From JBKEDF01 sp047975325 (GTDB lineage: Bacteria; Pseudomonadota; Alphaproteobacteria; Rhodobacterales; Rhodobacteraceae): 64,000 nucleotides of DNA. Within the stretch, counting starts at the first letter, position 1; each line of letters starts with the position of its first letter. The notes beneath the pieces are model-generated. The model saw only the letters and a list, made by a program, of their open reading frames with translations. It had not been told where the DNA came from and made no database searches. Made by a program: the position numbers and the translations under genes. Of the stretch, positions 42,962 to 51,843 are shown piece by piece. The stretch lies in contig JBKEDF010000098.1 in NCBI GenBank assembly GCA_047975325.1, positions 21,402 to 85,401 on the forward strand, in the 5' to 3' direction.

Positions 42962-43738
42962 TCAACCCCTCCACAGCACATAGCGCCGCAACGCCATGTC
43001 CATCTCGGTTTCCGCCGGGTGTTGCGGGGTCAGAAGGCGCAGTCCAGGCCAGAAGAACACATCGGCAATAACCGACTGGCCCAGCGTTTTTTGCAATCCC
43101 GGGCGCTGGCTGCGCGCCCCGATGAACAGGGAAACCGGACCGGGAAGATCGGGGGGAGTGCCCGTCACGGAATAAACCTCCCCCCCACCCTGACGAAAGC
43201 TCAACCGATCCCCATCCAGCGTGATCGCGACAAGCTGCGCTTCATTTGTTCTGGGCAAGGCGGGAACGGAAAGGATCAGCGCCTCGCTGGTGTCCTTGAT
43301 CGTGAAGCTGTTCCCATCATCGGAGACAAACAGATAGGGGTTCGATCGTCCGCTGCCGCTGCCGGAATTGATGGTGAAAATAGTGCGGGCCTGTTCCTCA
43401 GGATGCAGATGGACCAGCGCGGCGACGGAAAACACATCCGTCCGCTGAGACACCGCCTTCAGGACCATGCCGCAATGCAGGCCGGTCCGGCAGGTCATTC
43501 CCGCCTTGCCCCCGCTGCCATATGCAAGGCGGCCATTGCCATCATTCGGGTCGGTCGGCACCGCGCGGCATTGCCCATCGGCACTGCGCCAGCCGGTCAC
43601 GACTTCCCCGTCCAGTTCGAAATTATCGGGCACACCATGAAGCCAGATCCCCTCGGCTGTGGCGATCCGCCGGGCCAGTTCCGCCTCGCTTCCACCAATC
43701 AGCGCGCCATCGGGCAGGTCATGGTCGATCCTGATCAT
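42962..43738 (-). CDS. LamG/concanavalin-like jelly-roll domain protein
   Basis: A 258-residue protein without a clear signal peptide. The pattern of beta-strands, with FSVAALVHLHPEEQARTIFT, LVAITLDGDRLSFRQGGG and SLFIGARS, is typical of LamG/concanavalin A-like sandwiches that bind glycans. WLHGVPDNFELDGEVVTGW near the N-terminus is less typical. The ATG overlaps the stop of the 506-residue protein upstream (ATGA), and the sulfatase gene starts four bases after its stop, so the three are co-expressed. It may be an exported carbohydrate-binding partner of the sulfatase. Family assignment is by pattern only. Confidence 0.62.
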   Translation of the reverse strand: MIRIDHDLPDGALIGGSEAELARRIATAEGIWLHGVPDNFELDGEVVTGWRSADGQCRAVPTDPNDGNGRLAYGSGGKAGMTCRTGLHCGMVLKAVSQRTDVFSVAALVHLHPEEQARTIFTINSGSGSGRSNPYLFVSDDGNSFTIKDTSEALILSVPALPRTNEAQLVAITLDGDRLSFRQGGGEVYSVTGTPPDLPGPVSLFIGARSQRPGLQKTLGQSVIADVFFWPGLRLLTPQHPAETEMDMALRRYVLWRG

Positions 43739-45255
43739 CCGGCAATCGCCCCGTCATGCACCGGCAACCGCGCAGGCATGGCCCAGCGGCCAAGCACCCA
43801 CCCATCCGAGGCCAGCAGCGACCAGCCATCACGGATTGCGCATCGCGCCACATCCGGGTCGGGCGTACCATAACCATAACACAGATGCAGTCCGACGCCT
43901 TCCGGGCGCCGGTCCAGATGCAAAAGCAGGGACTGGGGATCATCGGGTGCGATCGCGATCCGTTCTATCCGGGGCACGTCCGGCCCTTCCAGCCGAAACC
44001 CCACGGGATGGACAAAACCCGCCTCATCCGATGGGATCAGGGTCAGGTCACCCTGCGCCCGGATCACGACACGCAGGACAGGGCTTTCGCCTTCCCATTC
44101 GGCCAGATGCAGGATCGGGCAGCGCCAGCCACGTGTCAGTGGATCATCATGGCGGGTTCCCGCCGCCTCGGCGGCAATTGCAGCGGCGGTCATTTCCGCC
44201 ATATGACGCCGTGCGGTTTCAGTGGGCCGGTCATAATCATCCATCCCGAACATGTAGCCCGGCGCAGACCCCAGAAGCCGATGGTCGCCATGGTTCCACA
44301 TCAGTTCCCATTGCCCTTCGACGACCGCATCCGATACCAGCCCCGGCCGTCCGGCATCAAAACGCGCCACGAAAAGTGGCCGATCGAAACCGAGCACGGC
44401 AAATTCCTCTTCCACCCTTGCCATCAGTGCAAGCATCGCATCACGATATTGCCGGGCCGAACCGCCCAGATCCTCCAGCCCGAAATCAAGGCAGACCGCC
44501 CGGATCCGTGCGGGTTTCCCCAGCCGCGCGGCGGCATGTTTGACATTTTCCGCCGCGATCAGGAGGTTGCCAAGCGCCTGCCCCCCGGCCAGTTCCGCAG
44601 CATTGGCCGAACTATCCGTTTCGGTCCGCACCACGAAAAGCGGCAGCGGCGCATGCTTTTCCATCTGCCAGCCCAGAAACGCCTCCGCGACAAGGGCCTC
44701 ATGGGTCATCTCCCGCAGCGGTGAAAGCATATCGATCCTTGCCGCACGTTCGATACCCGCAACGCCAACCGCACCGATATCGTCGGCGGGTGCAAGGATA
44801 TGGAACGGATAGTCGGCCTCACGCGCATTCGCCAGCGCCGCCCGCGGCCCTCCGATCCCCAGGATCGCCTGCACCGCGCCCTGCGTATCCGCAACGATAT
44901 GACGGCCGGTTGCATCCATCCGATAGTCGCGCAACCCCTGCCTCCCCGGCAGCCGGGCGGTAAAACGGATATCACCGGTGCCATCGGCACGAATATTCCA
45001 GGCGTCGATATCTTCCAGGGCCTGCGGCAAATCACCGGCTTCCGATGAGGTGGGCCCTACCCCGGCACCGGCCCTTGCAGAAAAGCGACCCTCCAGCCGC
45101 ATTGCGATATCCTCAATCACCCGGTCAGCCAGCCGCAGCACGACACCGGAAGAATCATAGCGGATCACATCACCATTTTTCGCCCGCACAAGAACACCAT
45201 GAAGCGGGACGGGCGGCGGGTCCTTGGAAAGATCGGCGGGATCGTCGGGTGACAC
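43735..45255 (-). CDS. Uncharacterised protein, possible degenerate SGNH-esterase-like domain
   Basis: A 506-residue protein starting with GTG after AAAAGG. The central part (about 220-370) resembles the order of a sialate-O-acetylesterase/SGNH fold: GQALGNLLIAAENVKHAAARL, VCLDFGLEDLGGSARQYRDA, SAPGYMFGMDDYDRPTETAR and MAEMTAAAIAAEAAG. The final catalytic His of HLT-type motifs appears replaced by DRPT, so activity is doubtful. N-terminal beta-rich stretches (about 15-120) look like a tail-fibre or binding module. No signal peptide. It overlaps the LamG gene by four bases. I do not recognise a specific family; the SGNH link is weak inference. Confidence 0.5.
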   Translation of the reverse strand: MSPDDPADLSKDPPPVPLHGVLVRAKNGDVIRYDSSGVVLRLADRVIEDIAMRLEGRFSARAGAGVGPTSSEAGDLPQALEDIDAWNIRADGTGDIRFTARLPGRQGLRDYRMDATGRHIVADTQGAVQAILGIGGPRAALANAREADYPFHILAPADDIGAVGVAGIERAARIDMLSPLREMTHEALVAEAFLGWQMEKHAPLPLFVVRTETDSSANAAELAGGQALGNLLIAAENVKHAAARLGKPARIRAVCLDFGLEDLGGSARQYRDAMLALMARVEEEFAVLGFDRPLFVARFDAGRPGLVSDAVVEGQWELMWNHGDHRLLGSAPGYMFGMDDYDRPTETARRHMAEMTAAAIAAEAAGTRHDDPLTRGWRCPILHLAEWEGESPVLRVVIRAQGDLTLIPSDEAGFVHPVGFRLEGPDVPRIERIAIAPDDPQSLLLHLDRRPEGVGLHLCYGYGTPDPDVARCAIRDGWSLLASDGWVLGRWAMPARLPVHDGAIAG

Positions 45256-45333
45256 TTGCAGCCTTTTTCGTTTCGCTATTGCAATCCTTGGTTCCTGACA
45301 CTGCCGGAACCCCCGGTGACAGCGCAGCTTCTA

Positions 45334-45346
45334 TTGCGTATAGCAA
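45334..45346. promoter_or_regulatory. Palindrome in the divergent promoter region of the glycan island
   Basis: TTGC-GTATA-GCAA lies between the 506-residue gene (minus) and the hydrolase-like gene (plus). The left nine bases (TTGCGTATA) also occur in the palindrome at 59954-59965 ahead of the exopolysaccharide operon. A shared regulator is possible but based on two short sites only. Confidence 0.3.
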
Positions 45347-45409
45347 GTTGTCTTCCGCCCTACCACATCACGATCAGGGGCGAATGAAAAGGATGAGCGA
45401 CACGACGAT

Positions 45410-46291
45410 ATGACGCAACTCCCGCCCGAAATAAATCTGGCCACGGCCCGGCCGGACGGGGCGTTCCGGGTGGTGGCTTCCCGCGCCGCGCTCTGGTTCG
45501 AACCGGGCGATGCCGTGCTGATCGTCAGTTTTGACAATCTTGCCACGATCGACACACCCTATCCCCGCCCCGCCTGGCTGCGCGACAGGATCCTTGCCAT
45601 GGGACATTCAATCCTGGGGGTGCAAAGCTTTGCCAAGGATTGGCACCGAAATGGCGATTCCGCCGATCTCCTCCGCCGGCTTGAGGCAACGGGTTTCTTC
45701 ACGAAATACCGGCGCATCGTTTTCATTGGTGCCTCGATGGGGGGGATGGGGGCGCTGAACCTTGCCACGCTGGTGCCGGGGGCGGCGGTGATCGCACTTT
45801 CAGCGCAATCGACAATGAACCGGGAAATCGCCCCGTTTGAACGTCGTTTCCGCTGGGCCGTGCGCAACAGCGATTGGAAAACGCCCGAATTCCTGGATGC
45901 CGCCAAGGCCGTGCGGGACCTTGATCAGGTCGTACTGGTCTATGACGGGCGCATGGTGGAGGACCGGCAGCATGCCGAACGAATGGTTGGCCCCAACGTC
46001 ACCCTGGTACGGCTTGACCATGCAACACATGAGGCCATCCGGGTGGTCATGAAATGCGGTGCATTGGTACCGCTGATCGAAGATGTAGTTGCCCTGGGGC
46101 GACCGGGCCAGGCCTTCTGGCAGGCCATGCGCAACCGGCGGGCGGTACGCAAATGGGCCCGGGCCTTCATGGAGGATGTCGCCCGCGAGGGCCATGCGCC
46201 ACGTATCCGCGCCGTGGCAGGGGCCCTGTTGAAACAGGAGGATTACCTGTTCGCCCGCCGCGCCCTTCAGGAAGTGGAAGAGGGCGGATAA
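45410..46291 (+). CDS. Alpha/beta-hydrolase-like protein of unknown role
   Basis: A 293-residue protein with a nucleophile-elbow motif FIGASMGGMGALNLA (serine of GxSxG at about residue 109) and an upstream LIVSFDNLATI strand that fits an alpha/beta-hydrolase core. A histidine in LDHATHEAIRV could complete the triad. The C-terminal 80 residues are helical and charged (RNRRAVRKWARAFM). No signal peptide. It is divergent from the 506-residue gene and its last 25 bases overlap the end of the GT32-like gene. It probably deacylates or transfers acyl groups in the glycan island, but this is context-based. Confidence 0.6.
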   Translation: MTQLPPEINLATARPDGAFRVVASRAALWFEPGDAVLIVSFDNLATIDTPYPRPAWLRDRILAMGHSILGVQSFAKDWHRNGDSADLLRRLEATGFFTKYRRIVFIGASMGGMGALNLATLVPGAAVIALSAQSTMNREIAPFERRFRWAVRNSDWKTPEFLDAAKAVRDLDQVVLVYDGRMVEDRQHAERMVGPNVTLVRLDHATHEAIRVVMKCGALVPLIEDVVALGRPGQAFWQAMRNRRAVRKWARAFMEDVAREGHAPRIRAVAGALLKQEDYLFARRALQEVEEGG

Positions 46292-47787
46292 CCCCCGCCC
46301 TTCAGCTGCGTCACGGCATAGGAGCCACGCTGCGCGCCAAAATCCTCAAAGGCAATGGGCTGATAGGCCATATCCTGTAACAGGAGCCGGGTTGCGAAAT
46401 CGCACCCCCCCTGCCCCAACGTGCTGGCCGAAAGCACAACCGCCCCATCCGTCAGATGCGCGCGTGCCTCATGCAGGACCCGCAGCGCGGCAATGTCCGG
46501 GGCCGCAAAAAGGACCAGATCAAAGGGTCCCCACGCGGTGAAATCGGGATCACCCATGGCCTGGCTTTCGGGCATGGCCCGCATCAGGACCCGATCGCCA
46601 AATTTCCCGTTCAGCCAATCCGCCACCGCAGGAATATAAGCCTTGCGCTGCGGTGGGTCCAGATCCTTGTCAATGTCCCAGCGGCCTGCATCCACCCCGG
46701 CAATCCGAAGTTCGGGATTAAGGCGAAGCGCCGTAAGCGCCAGATGCCCCGTATCGAAACCGATCATCAACACGTTCCGTGCCGTTGCCAGCCAGCCCAG
46801 CAACTTGCCCCGCAGCGCAATGGAACGACTGCGCAGATTTCCGGTCGCGATACTGTCATTCTGCATATGCCGGTAAAAGAAGGCGCCATGGACGCGGTGG
46901 TCAAGCCCGGCCCCCGACATGGCTTTTTCAATCACATGGCCAATATCCGCAATATCCGCACGGATTTCCGGCTGATCAAGGAACGCACGCGCCATCGCAC
47001 CCATCTTTTCGGCCGCCGTAGCCCGCGCCACAACCTCATCTGGCCCCGGCGGGGTGGTCTGCCCGGTGGCCTCCGCAAGACGTTTGTGGATATCCCGTGT
47101 CCGGACATCCAGTTCGCGCTGGGGAACGGGTTTTTCCGCTGGTCCATCATCACGGTTATAGGCCCAGGTCGAACTGCCCCATTTCTGTTCGGCATAAACC
47201 TTGTCCGGCCCATCATACCATTGATCCGGCGCGTCCTTCTGCCATGGAATGAAATAATGCGTGGGCCAGACATGAAGCATTTCCGGCCCGGGCCGCAATT
47301 CCCGGATCATCCGCATCAGGAACCGGTTGCCGGTGGATACTTCGGGCCGGCGCAGTTCCCAGGGTTCCATCTCTGCCAGCCTGTCGATCACCGTACCAAG
47401 AAACGGGTGTTGCGGTTCACATGCCAGAATGGGACAGACCCCGCGAAACCTGTTGGATTCGGGGCGATCATAAACAGTAAAGGCGCGCGCGCCCTGCAAC
47501 AATTCATCTACCGGATGCAGGCAGATGGCATCCGCATCGGCCATGAACCCGCCAAAGGCATAAAGAAGCTCATAACGCATCATGTCCTGCACACCCGCCC
47601 AGGCCCCGCGCCAGGCATATTCATTGATCAAACGCCTCAGGCGAAAGGGATAACCGACCAGGGTATTGTTGCCATAAAGCGTGTAGGACCAGCCCGGGTG
47701 CTTTGCGGGCCATGACCGCATCCATTCCGCCGGGGCGGGTTTGGGGCCGATCCAGATATGGCCAAGACGTTGGGGTATTCCAGCCAT
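46267..47787 (-). CDS. GT32-like glycosyltransferase fused to a methyltransferase-like domain
   Basis: A 506-residue protein. The N-terminal half (about 1-220) matches GT32 sugar-binding proteins: PQRLGHIWIGPKPAP, MMRYELLYAFGG and the DxD motif at D84-A-D86. The C-terminal half (about 320-500) shows a Rossmann-type methyltransferase pattern: VLMIGFDTGHLALTALRL, IAGVDAG and FDLVLFAAPDIAALRVL. A helical linker lies between. If both domains are active it would transfer a sugar and methylate the glycan or its acceptor. Start ATG at 47787; it is convergent with the hydrolase-like gene. The methyltransferase assignment is by pattern and uncertain. Confidence 0.68.
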   Translation of the reverse strand: MAGIPQRLGHIWIGPKPAPAEWMRSWPAKHPGWSYTLYGNNTLVGYPFRLRRLINEYAWRGAWAGVQDMMRYELLYAFGGFMADADAICLHPVDELLQGARAFTVYDRPESNRFRGVCPILACEPQHPFLGTVIDRLAEMEPWELRRPEVSTGNRFLMRMIRELRPGPEMLHVWPTHYFIPWQKDAPDQWYDGPDKVYAEQKWGSSTWAYNRDDGPAEKPVPQRELDVRTRDIHKRLAEATGQTTPPGPDEVVARATAAEKMGAMARAFLDQPEIRADIADIGHVIEKAMSGAGLDHRVHGAFFYRHMQNDSIATGNLRSRSIALRGKLLGWLATARNVLMIGFDTGHLALTALRLNPELRIAGVDAGRWDIDKDLDPPQRKAYIPAVADWLNGKFGDRVLMRAMPESQAMGDPDFTAWGPFDLVLFAAPDIAALRVLHEARAHLTDGAVVLSASTLGQGGCDFATRLLLQDMAYQPIAFEDFGAQRGSYAVTQLKGGGYPPSSTS

Positions 47788-47912
47788 ATCCCTGGATCCA
47801 AAACAAGTGTGACCGGTCTTTGCCCGTCAGGTGATAGCACAATATAGACGTGAATGCCCCGGGATCAAAGCAGAGGAAAGTACTGAATGCCCCACGCCCT
47901 TGCCGGCGTGCC

Positions 47913-48839
47913 TTACCCCCGATGCCCGGCCTGTTTGCGCGCGGCCCGTGCCAGCAGCGCCGCGCCACGCACCCCGCTGCTGTCGCCAAAACGCGCAGGC
48001 AGGATCCTAAGGGGTCCGGCAGCGGGCAAGCGCACCGATTCAAGGGCATCGGAAATACGTCCGGCCAGGCCGGGGATTCCCGTCAGCCCACCCCCAAGCA
48101 CGATACAATCGGGATCAACAAAAAGCTGGATCGAATGCAGAAGTTCAGCGGCAATCCCCGCCCATATCCGCAAAACATGTTCGCCGCTTCGATCCCCATG
48201 TTCCAACGCCTTGGCCAGTTCAACGCCGTTTCGCGGCGGCAGGCCAAGGGCGGCGGCGATGCGGGGCAGTCCCGGACCGGCAAGCAGCGTTTCATAGCAG
48301 CCGGTCCTGCCACAACCACAAGGCATGACGGGCAAATCCAGATCCGCAACCAGCGCCGCAGGCAGGCCGATATGGCCAATCTCCCCCGGCAGGCCCGACG
48401 CACCCTGATGCAGCGCCCCGTCGATACAAAGCCCGCCCGATACCCCGGTGCCGAGAATCAGGCCACAGACCGTCCGTGCACCCTCCCCCGCACCACCATT
48501 GGCCTCCGACAGCACAAAACATTTGCCATCATTTTCAACGGGTATCCGTTCCCCCAGACACGCAGCCAGATCATCCGCCACCCGGCGGCCCGTCACATCG
48601 ATATTGGCCGCGAAAGTCAGCCCCGTGCGGTGATCCACAAAACCCGGAAGACCCAGACCCACCGGAAGATGCGCCTCCCCCGCCTCCTGCCGGAGCCAGG
48701 CAACTTGGGCAACCACCGCCTTGATCAGATCTTCGTATCGGGGTGGGGTCGGAACACGATGCCGGTTCAACGGGTTGAGATCGGCATCATGCAGACAGGC
48801 CTCAATTTTCGTGCCACCCAGATCAATCCCGCCGAACAT
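47913..48839 (-). CDS. ROK-family sugar kinase
   Basis: A 308-residue kinase. GGIDLGGTKIEA is the phosphate-binding motif, GLPGFVDHRTG follows, VENDGKCF includes the catalytic aspartate, EIGHIGL the zinc histidine, and CGCGRTGCYE the zinc cysteines. The start at 48839 has AGGGAG six bases upstream; the ATG at 48845 is too close to the binding site. It is the last gene of the minus-strand operon epimerase-transporter-kinase (88 bases after the epimerase gene), so it probably phosphorylates the imported or epimerised sugar. Substrate (fructose, allose, glucosamine or other) unknown. Confidence 0.9.
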   Translation of the reverse strand: MFGGIDLGGTKIEACLHDADLNPLNRHRVPTPPRYEDLIKAVVAQVAWLRQEAGEAHLPVGLGLPGFVDHRTGLTFAANIDVTGRRVADDLAACLGERIPVENDGKCFVLSEANGGAGEGARTVCGLILGTGVSGGLCIDGALHQGASGLPGEIGHIGLPAALVADLDLPVMPCGCGRTGCYETLLAGPGLPRIAAALGLPPRNGVELAKALEHGDRSGEHVLRIWAGIAAELLHSIQLFVDPDCIVLGGGLTGIPGLAGRISDALESVRLPAAGPLRILPARFGDSSGVRGAALLARAARKQAGHRG

Positions 48840-48927
48840 CCGCATCTCCCTATGGATAATCCGGGCATCGGTAGGCCGGATCACAGCGATGGGCAAGCGG
48901 TTCCGCAGGCAGCCGCAGATCCTGCGG

Positions 48928-49782
48928 TCAGATCAGACCGTATTGGCGGGCCTTCATCTTCAGAAATCCAAGACCATCGGTCAGAACTTCCTCACGCGAT
49001 GGCGCCACATCACGCCAGACCGACAGCGCATCGGCAATCTGCGGCGGGACGGTGATGAAGCTTTCCATCGCCATGCCACCCTTGAAGTCGATGGCGGCAA
49101 GGGCCGCAAAAATTTCATCCCACTGGATCGTATCCATGCCGGGCGTGCCACGGTCAGAGGCGGAAAGGTGGATATATTTCAGGTGTTCCCGCGCCCGCAG
49201 GATACCATTTGCAAGGCCCTTTTCCTCGATATTCATGTGGTAGGTATCGAGATGGACAAAGATGTTATCCGCACCGATCATTTCACAAAGCCGCACCGCC
49301 TGATCGGCGGAGTTGAGCAGATGGTTCTCATATCGGTTCACGGCCTCCAGACCATAGCCCATCCCCTTGGATTTGGCATAGGCAGCGGCCTTTTCGACCA
49401 CGCGGGCAGTGGCCTCATATTCGGCCTCGGTCGGTCGTTTGCCCGTGCGTTGACCAATTCCGCCATAAATCACGCCGCTCATGGCCTTGGCCCCGATCGC
49501 CTCGGATTTATCAAGCGCCATCTTGAGGAAATCGAGTGCGCCTTCGGGGTTGTTGGTCGGCAGCTTGTCCAGCGGCAGGCCAAGCGAGGCAACGCATTCA
49601 ACCTCATTGGCCTCAAGCAGCGCCCGGGTATGGGCGGCATCCACGCCTTCGGGATCAAGCATGGTGATTTCCAGAAAATCGATGTCGTATTTCACCGCTT
49701 CGGGTATGGCAAATTCCGCCGCTTCGCGGTTCCATTCCATCGCCCACATGGCGGTATGTACGCCAAAGCCACTGACACTCAT
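48928..49782 (-). CDS. Ketose 3-epimerase / sugar isomerase (D-tagatose 3-epimerase family)
   Basis: A 284-residue TIM-barrel enzyme. The four metal ligands expected for ketose 3-epimerases are present: Glu in GLEAVNRYE, Asp in VHLDTYHMNIEE, His in IHLSASDRGTPG and Glu in GMAMESF. The start at 49782 (MSVSGFGVH) follows AAAGGAAAAGA; the upstream open frame lies against the permease gene. The family interconverts ketoses at C3 (tagatose/sorbose, psicose/fructose, ribulose/xylulose). In this operon it probably converts an imported rare ketose into a form that the ROK kinase can phosphorylate. Confidence 0.85.
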   Translation of the reverse strand: MSVSGFGVHTAMWAMEWNREAAEFAIPEAVKYDIDFLEITMLDPEGVDAAHTRALLEANEVECVASLGLPLDKLPTNNPEGALDFLKMALDKSEAIGAKAMSGVIYGGIGQRTGKRPTEAEYEATARVVEKAAAYAKSKGMGYGLEAVNRYENHLLNSADQAVRLCEMIGADNIFVHLDTYHMNIEEKGLANGILRAREHLKYIHLSASDRGTPGMDTIQWDEIFAALAAIDFKGGMAMESFITVPPQIADALSVWRDVAPSREEVLTDGLGFLKMKARQYGLI

Positions 49783-49816
49783 TTCTTTTCCTTTCGAAAC
49801 GGTCAAACGAACCGGA

Positions 49817-50833
49817 TCAGCCAGTCCGCACAACGAATTTTCCCCAGAGATGGCGCACCACCATCACTGCGATCAGAATGCCACCCCAAAGTGCGGTGGC
49901 CAGATGCTGATTGGTCCCCAGAAGGTTCAGCCCGGAACTGATGACCTGCAGAATGACCAGCGCAAGGATCACCGGCATAACCCGCCCGAACCCGCCAAAA
50001 GGATCCACCCGACCCAGGAAACAGGCCAGCACGGTGATCAGCAGATATGCCTCCCCATGGCCGACTCGGACAGAATTGAACCGGCTGGCCATCACGATCC
50101 CGGCCACAGCGCACATGATCCCCGAGAGGACATAGACCATGGTCAGCACCCATTTGGTGTTGATCCCGGAATAGCGCGTCGCCTCAAGGTTCGATCCAAG
50201 CTGGTAGATCGCGAAACCCAATCGCGTGCGCGTCAGGATCAAGGTCCAGATCCCCACGCAAATCGCAAAGATGATCAATGGCACGGGAATGCCCAGAAGT
50301 TCCCCCTGCCCCAGCCAGACAAGCTCTGGCGGGAAGCCCGAGATACTACCGCCACGGGTCAGGAATTCCCCCAGGCCACGCAGGAAGATCATCATTGCCA
50401 GGGATGCGAGGATGGGATGCGCCCCGGTATAGGCCACAACCGCACCCAGCACCCAGCCCACCACCGCGCCGCAAAGCAGCGCCATGACGATGGCCAAGAT
50501 CAACACGAAAACCCCTGCCTCGGACCCACCGAAATTGATCAACACCCAGGCCAGCATGAGCCCCGAGATATTGGCGGTGAATGTCGCCGCCAGATTGAAG
50601 CCGCCGGAAATGATCGGGATCAGCATCGCAAGCGTCAGCAGCCCCAGTTCCGGAAGCTGATAGGCAATGGAGGAAAAGGTCGCGGCACTGAAGAATCGGT
50701 CGCTGACCAGCGAAAACAGGACGACCAATCCCACCAGCACCGCGACAAGGGATAGATTTTCCCGTGCCGCAGGAACCGATTTGCGATCATTCCCGGGGCT
50801 GGTCGCCAGAAGTTGCGTGATAAGCCGTCTCAT
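49817..50833 (-). CDS. ABC sugar transporter permease, RbsC type (second permease)
   Basis: A 338-residue inner-membrane permease with eight to ten predicted segments. The cytoplasmic GINTKWVLTMVYVLSGIMCAVAG loop and LGRVDPFGGFGRVMPVILAL region are typical of the BPD_transp_2 (ribose/rhamnose/AI-2) family. Its ATG overlaps the stop of the partner permease gene (ATGA). Two different permeases plus one fused ATPase indicate a heterodimeric channel as in LsrCD or RhaPQ. Confidence 0.92.
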   Translation of the reverse strand: MRRLITQLLATSPGNDRKSVPAARENLSLVAVLVGLVVLFSLVSDRFFSAATFSSIAYQLPELGLLTLAMLIPIISGGFNLAATFTANISGLMLAWVLINFGGSEAGVFVLILAIVMALLCGAVVGWVLGAVVAYTGAHPILASLAMMIFLRGLGEFLTRGGSISGFPPELVWLGQGELLGIPVPLIIFAICVGIWTLILTRTRLGFAIYQLGSNLEATRYSGINTKWVLTMVYVLSGIMCAVAGIVMASRFNSVRVGHGEAYLLITVLACFLGRVDPFGGFGRVMPVILALVILQVISSGLNLLGTNQHLATALWGGILIAVMVVRHLWGKFVVRTG

Positions 50834-51843
50834 TCCGCCGCCCTCCGACTGACCCGACGATAGCGCAGGCGTTCGGACAGGAAGCCCAGTGTTTCCGCCG
50901 ACATGCTGATCGCGACCAGAATGATGAAACCGACAATCATCCGGAAGGCATAGGGCGACACGCCCAGCAGGTTCAGCCCGTTCTGCGTAATCGCAACCAG
51001 CGCCAGTCCCAGCACCGCCCCCAGAAGCGTGCCACGCCCGCCACCAAGCCGCGCCCCGCCCAGAACCACGGCGGCAAGCACCTCAAGTTCACGCCCGTAA
51101 AGGGCATTCGGCACAACCTCCTGTGCGTAATGGGCCTGCATCAGCCCGGCAATTCCCGCGCAGGCCCCCAGCCAGCCATAGGCAAGGTAATGCATCGCAC
51201 CGATATTGATCCCCAGGCGCCGCGCGCCCTCAACATTATCACCCATCGCAAAAAGCTGCCGCCCAAGGCTGAGCCGGCGCATCAGGAACCAGGTTGCCAG
51301 TACCACCAGCGCCATGACCAGCACCGGCAGGGTGATTTCCGCCCAGCCATTCGCAGTTTCATGTTCGAACAGGATTACCCGGCTGCTCAGCCAGTCGGGC
51401 AGGATATAGATCGATACCCCACCGGTGAAGAACATCAACAGCCCGAAGAACAGGTTGAAGGTCGCGATGGTGACCACGATGGAAATGATGCGGAACCGGT
51501 AAATCAGGACCGCATTGATCGCGCCCAGGCAAAAGCCGAAAAAAATTGCCACGATGAATCCGAGCGCCCAGTTTCCCCCGCCGAATTTCATCAGGGTGAT
51601 CACGGCAAGATATTGCACGACCGAGGCCCCGACAGCGAAAGAGATGTCGATCCCCCCAGCCACCAGAACAACAAGAAGCCCCGCCGCAAAGATCACATTG
51701 ACGGCCGAGGCATTCAGCAGATCGAATGCATTGACCAGCGTGAAAAACGTATCCGTTGTCAGGGCAAGGCCAAGACAGATGCAAAAGATGACCAGCATCA
51801 GCCAGCGTTCGGTAGCGCCGATGGCGGAAAGCATCCTAGGCAT
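50830..51843 (-). CDS. ABC sugar transporter permease, RbsC type (first permease)
   Basis: A 337-residue membrane protein of the same family, with NAFDLLNASAVNVIFAAGLLVVL near the N-terminus and the VLGGARLGGGRGTLLGAVLG loop (about 260-279), a hallmark of RbsC-like permeases. The start at 51843 was selected because GAGGAGG lies six bases upstream; a second ATG at 51834 is weaker. It overlaps the ATPase gene by eight bases. Forms a channel with the permease encoded immediately downstream. Confidence 0.92.
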   Translation of the reverse strand: MPRMLSAIGATERWLMLVIFCICLGLALTTDTFFTLVNAFDLLNASAVNVIFAAGLLVVLVAGGIDISFAVGASVVQYLAVITLMKFGGGNWALGFIVAIFFGFCLGAINAVLIYRFRIISIVVTIATFNLFFGLLMFFTGGVSIYILPDWLSSRVILFEHETANGWAEITLPVLVMALVVLATWFLMRRLSLGRQLFAMGDNVEGARRLGINIGAMHYLAYGWLGACAGIAGLMQAHYAQEVVPNALYGRELEVLAAVVLGGARLGGGRGTLLGAVLGLALVAITQNGLNLLGVSPYAFRMIVGFIILVAISMSAETLGFLSERLRYRRVSRRAAE

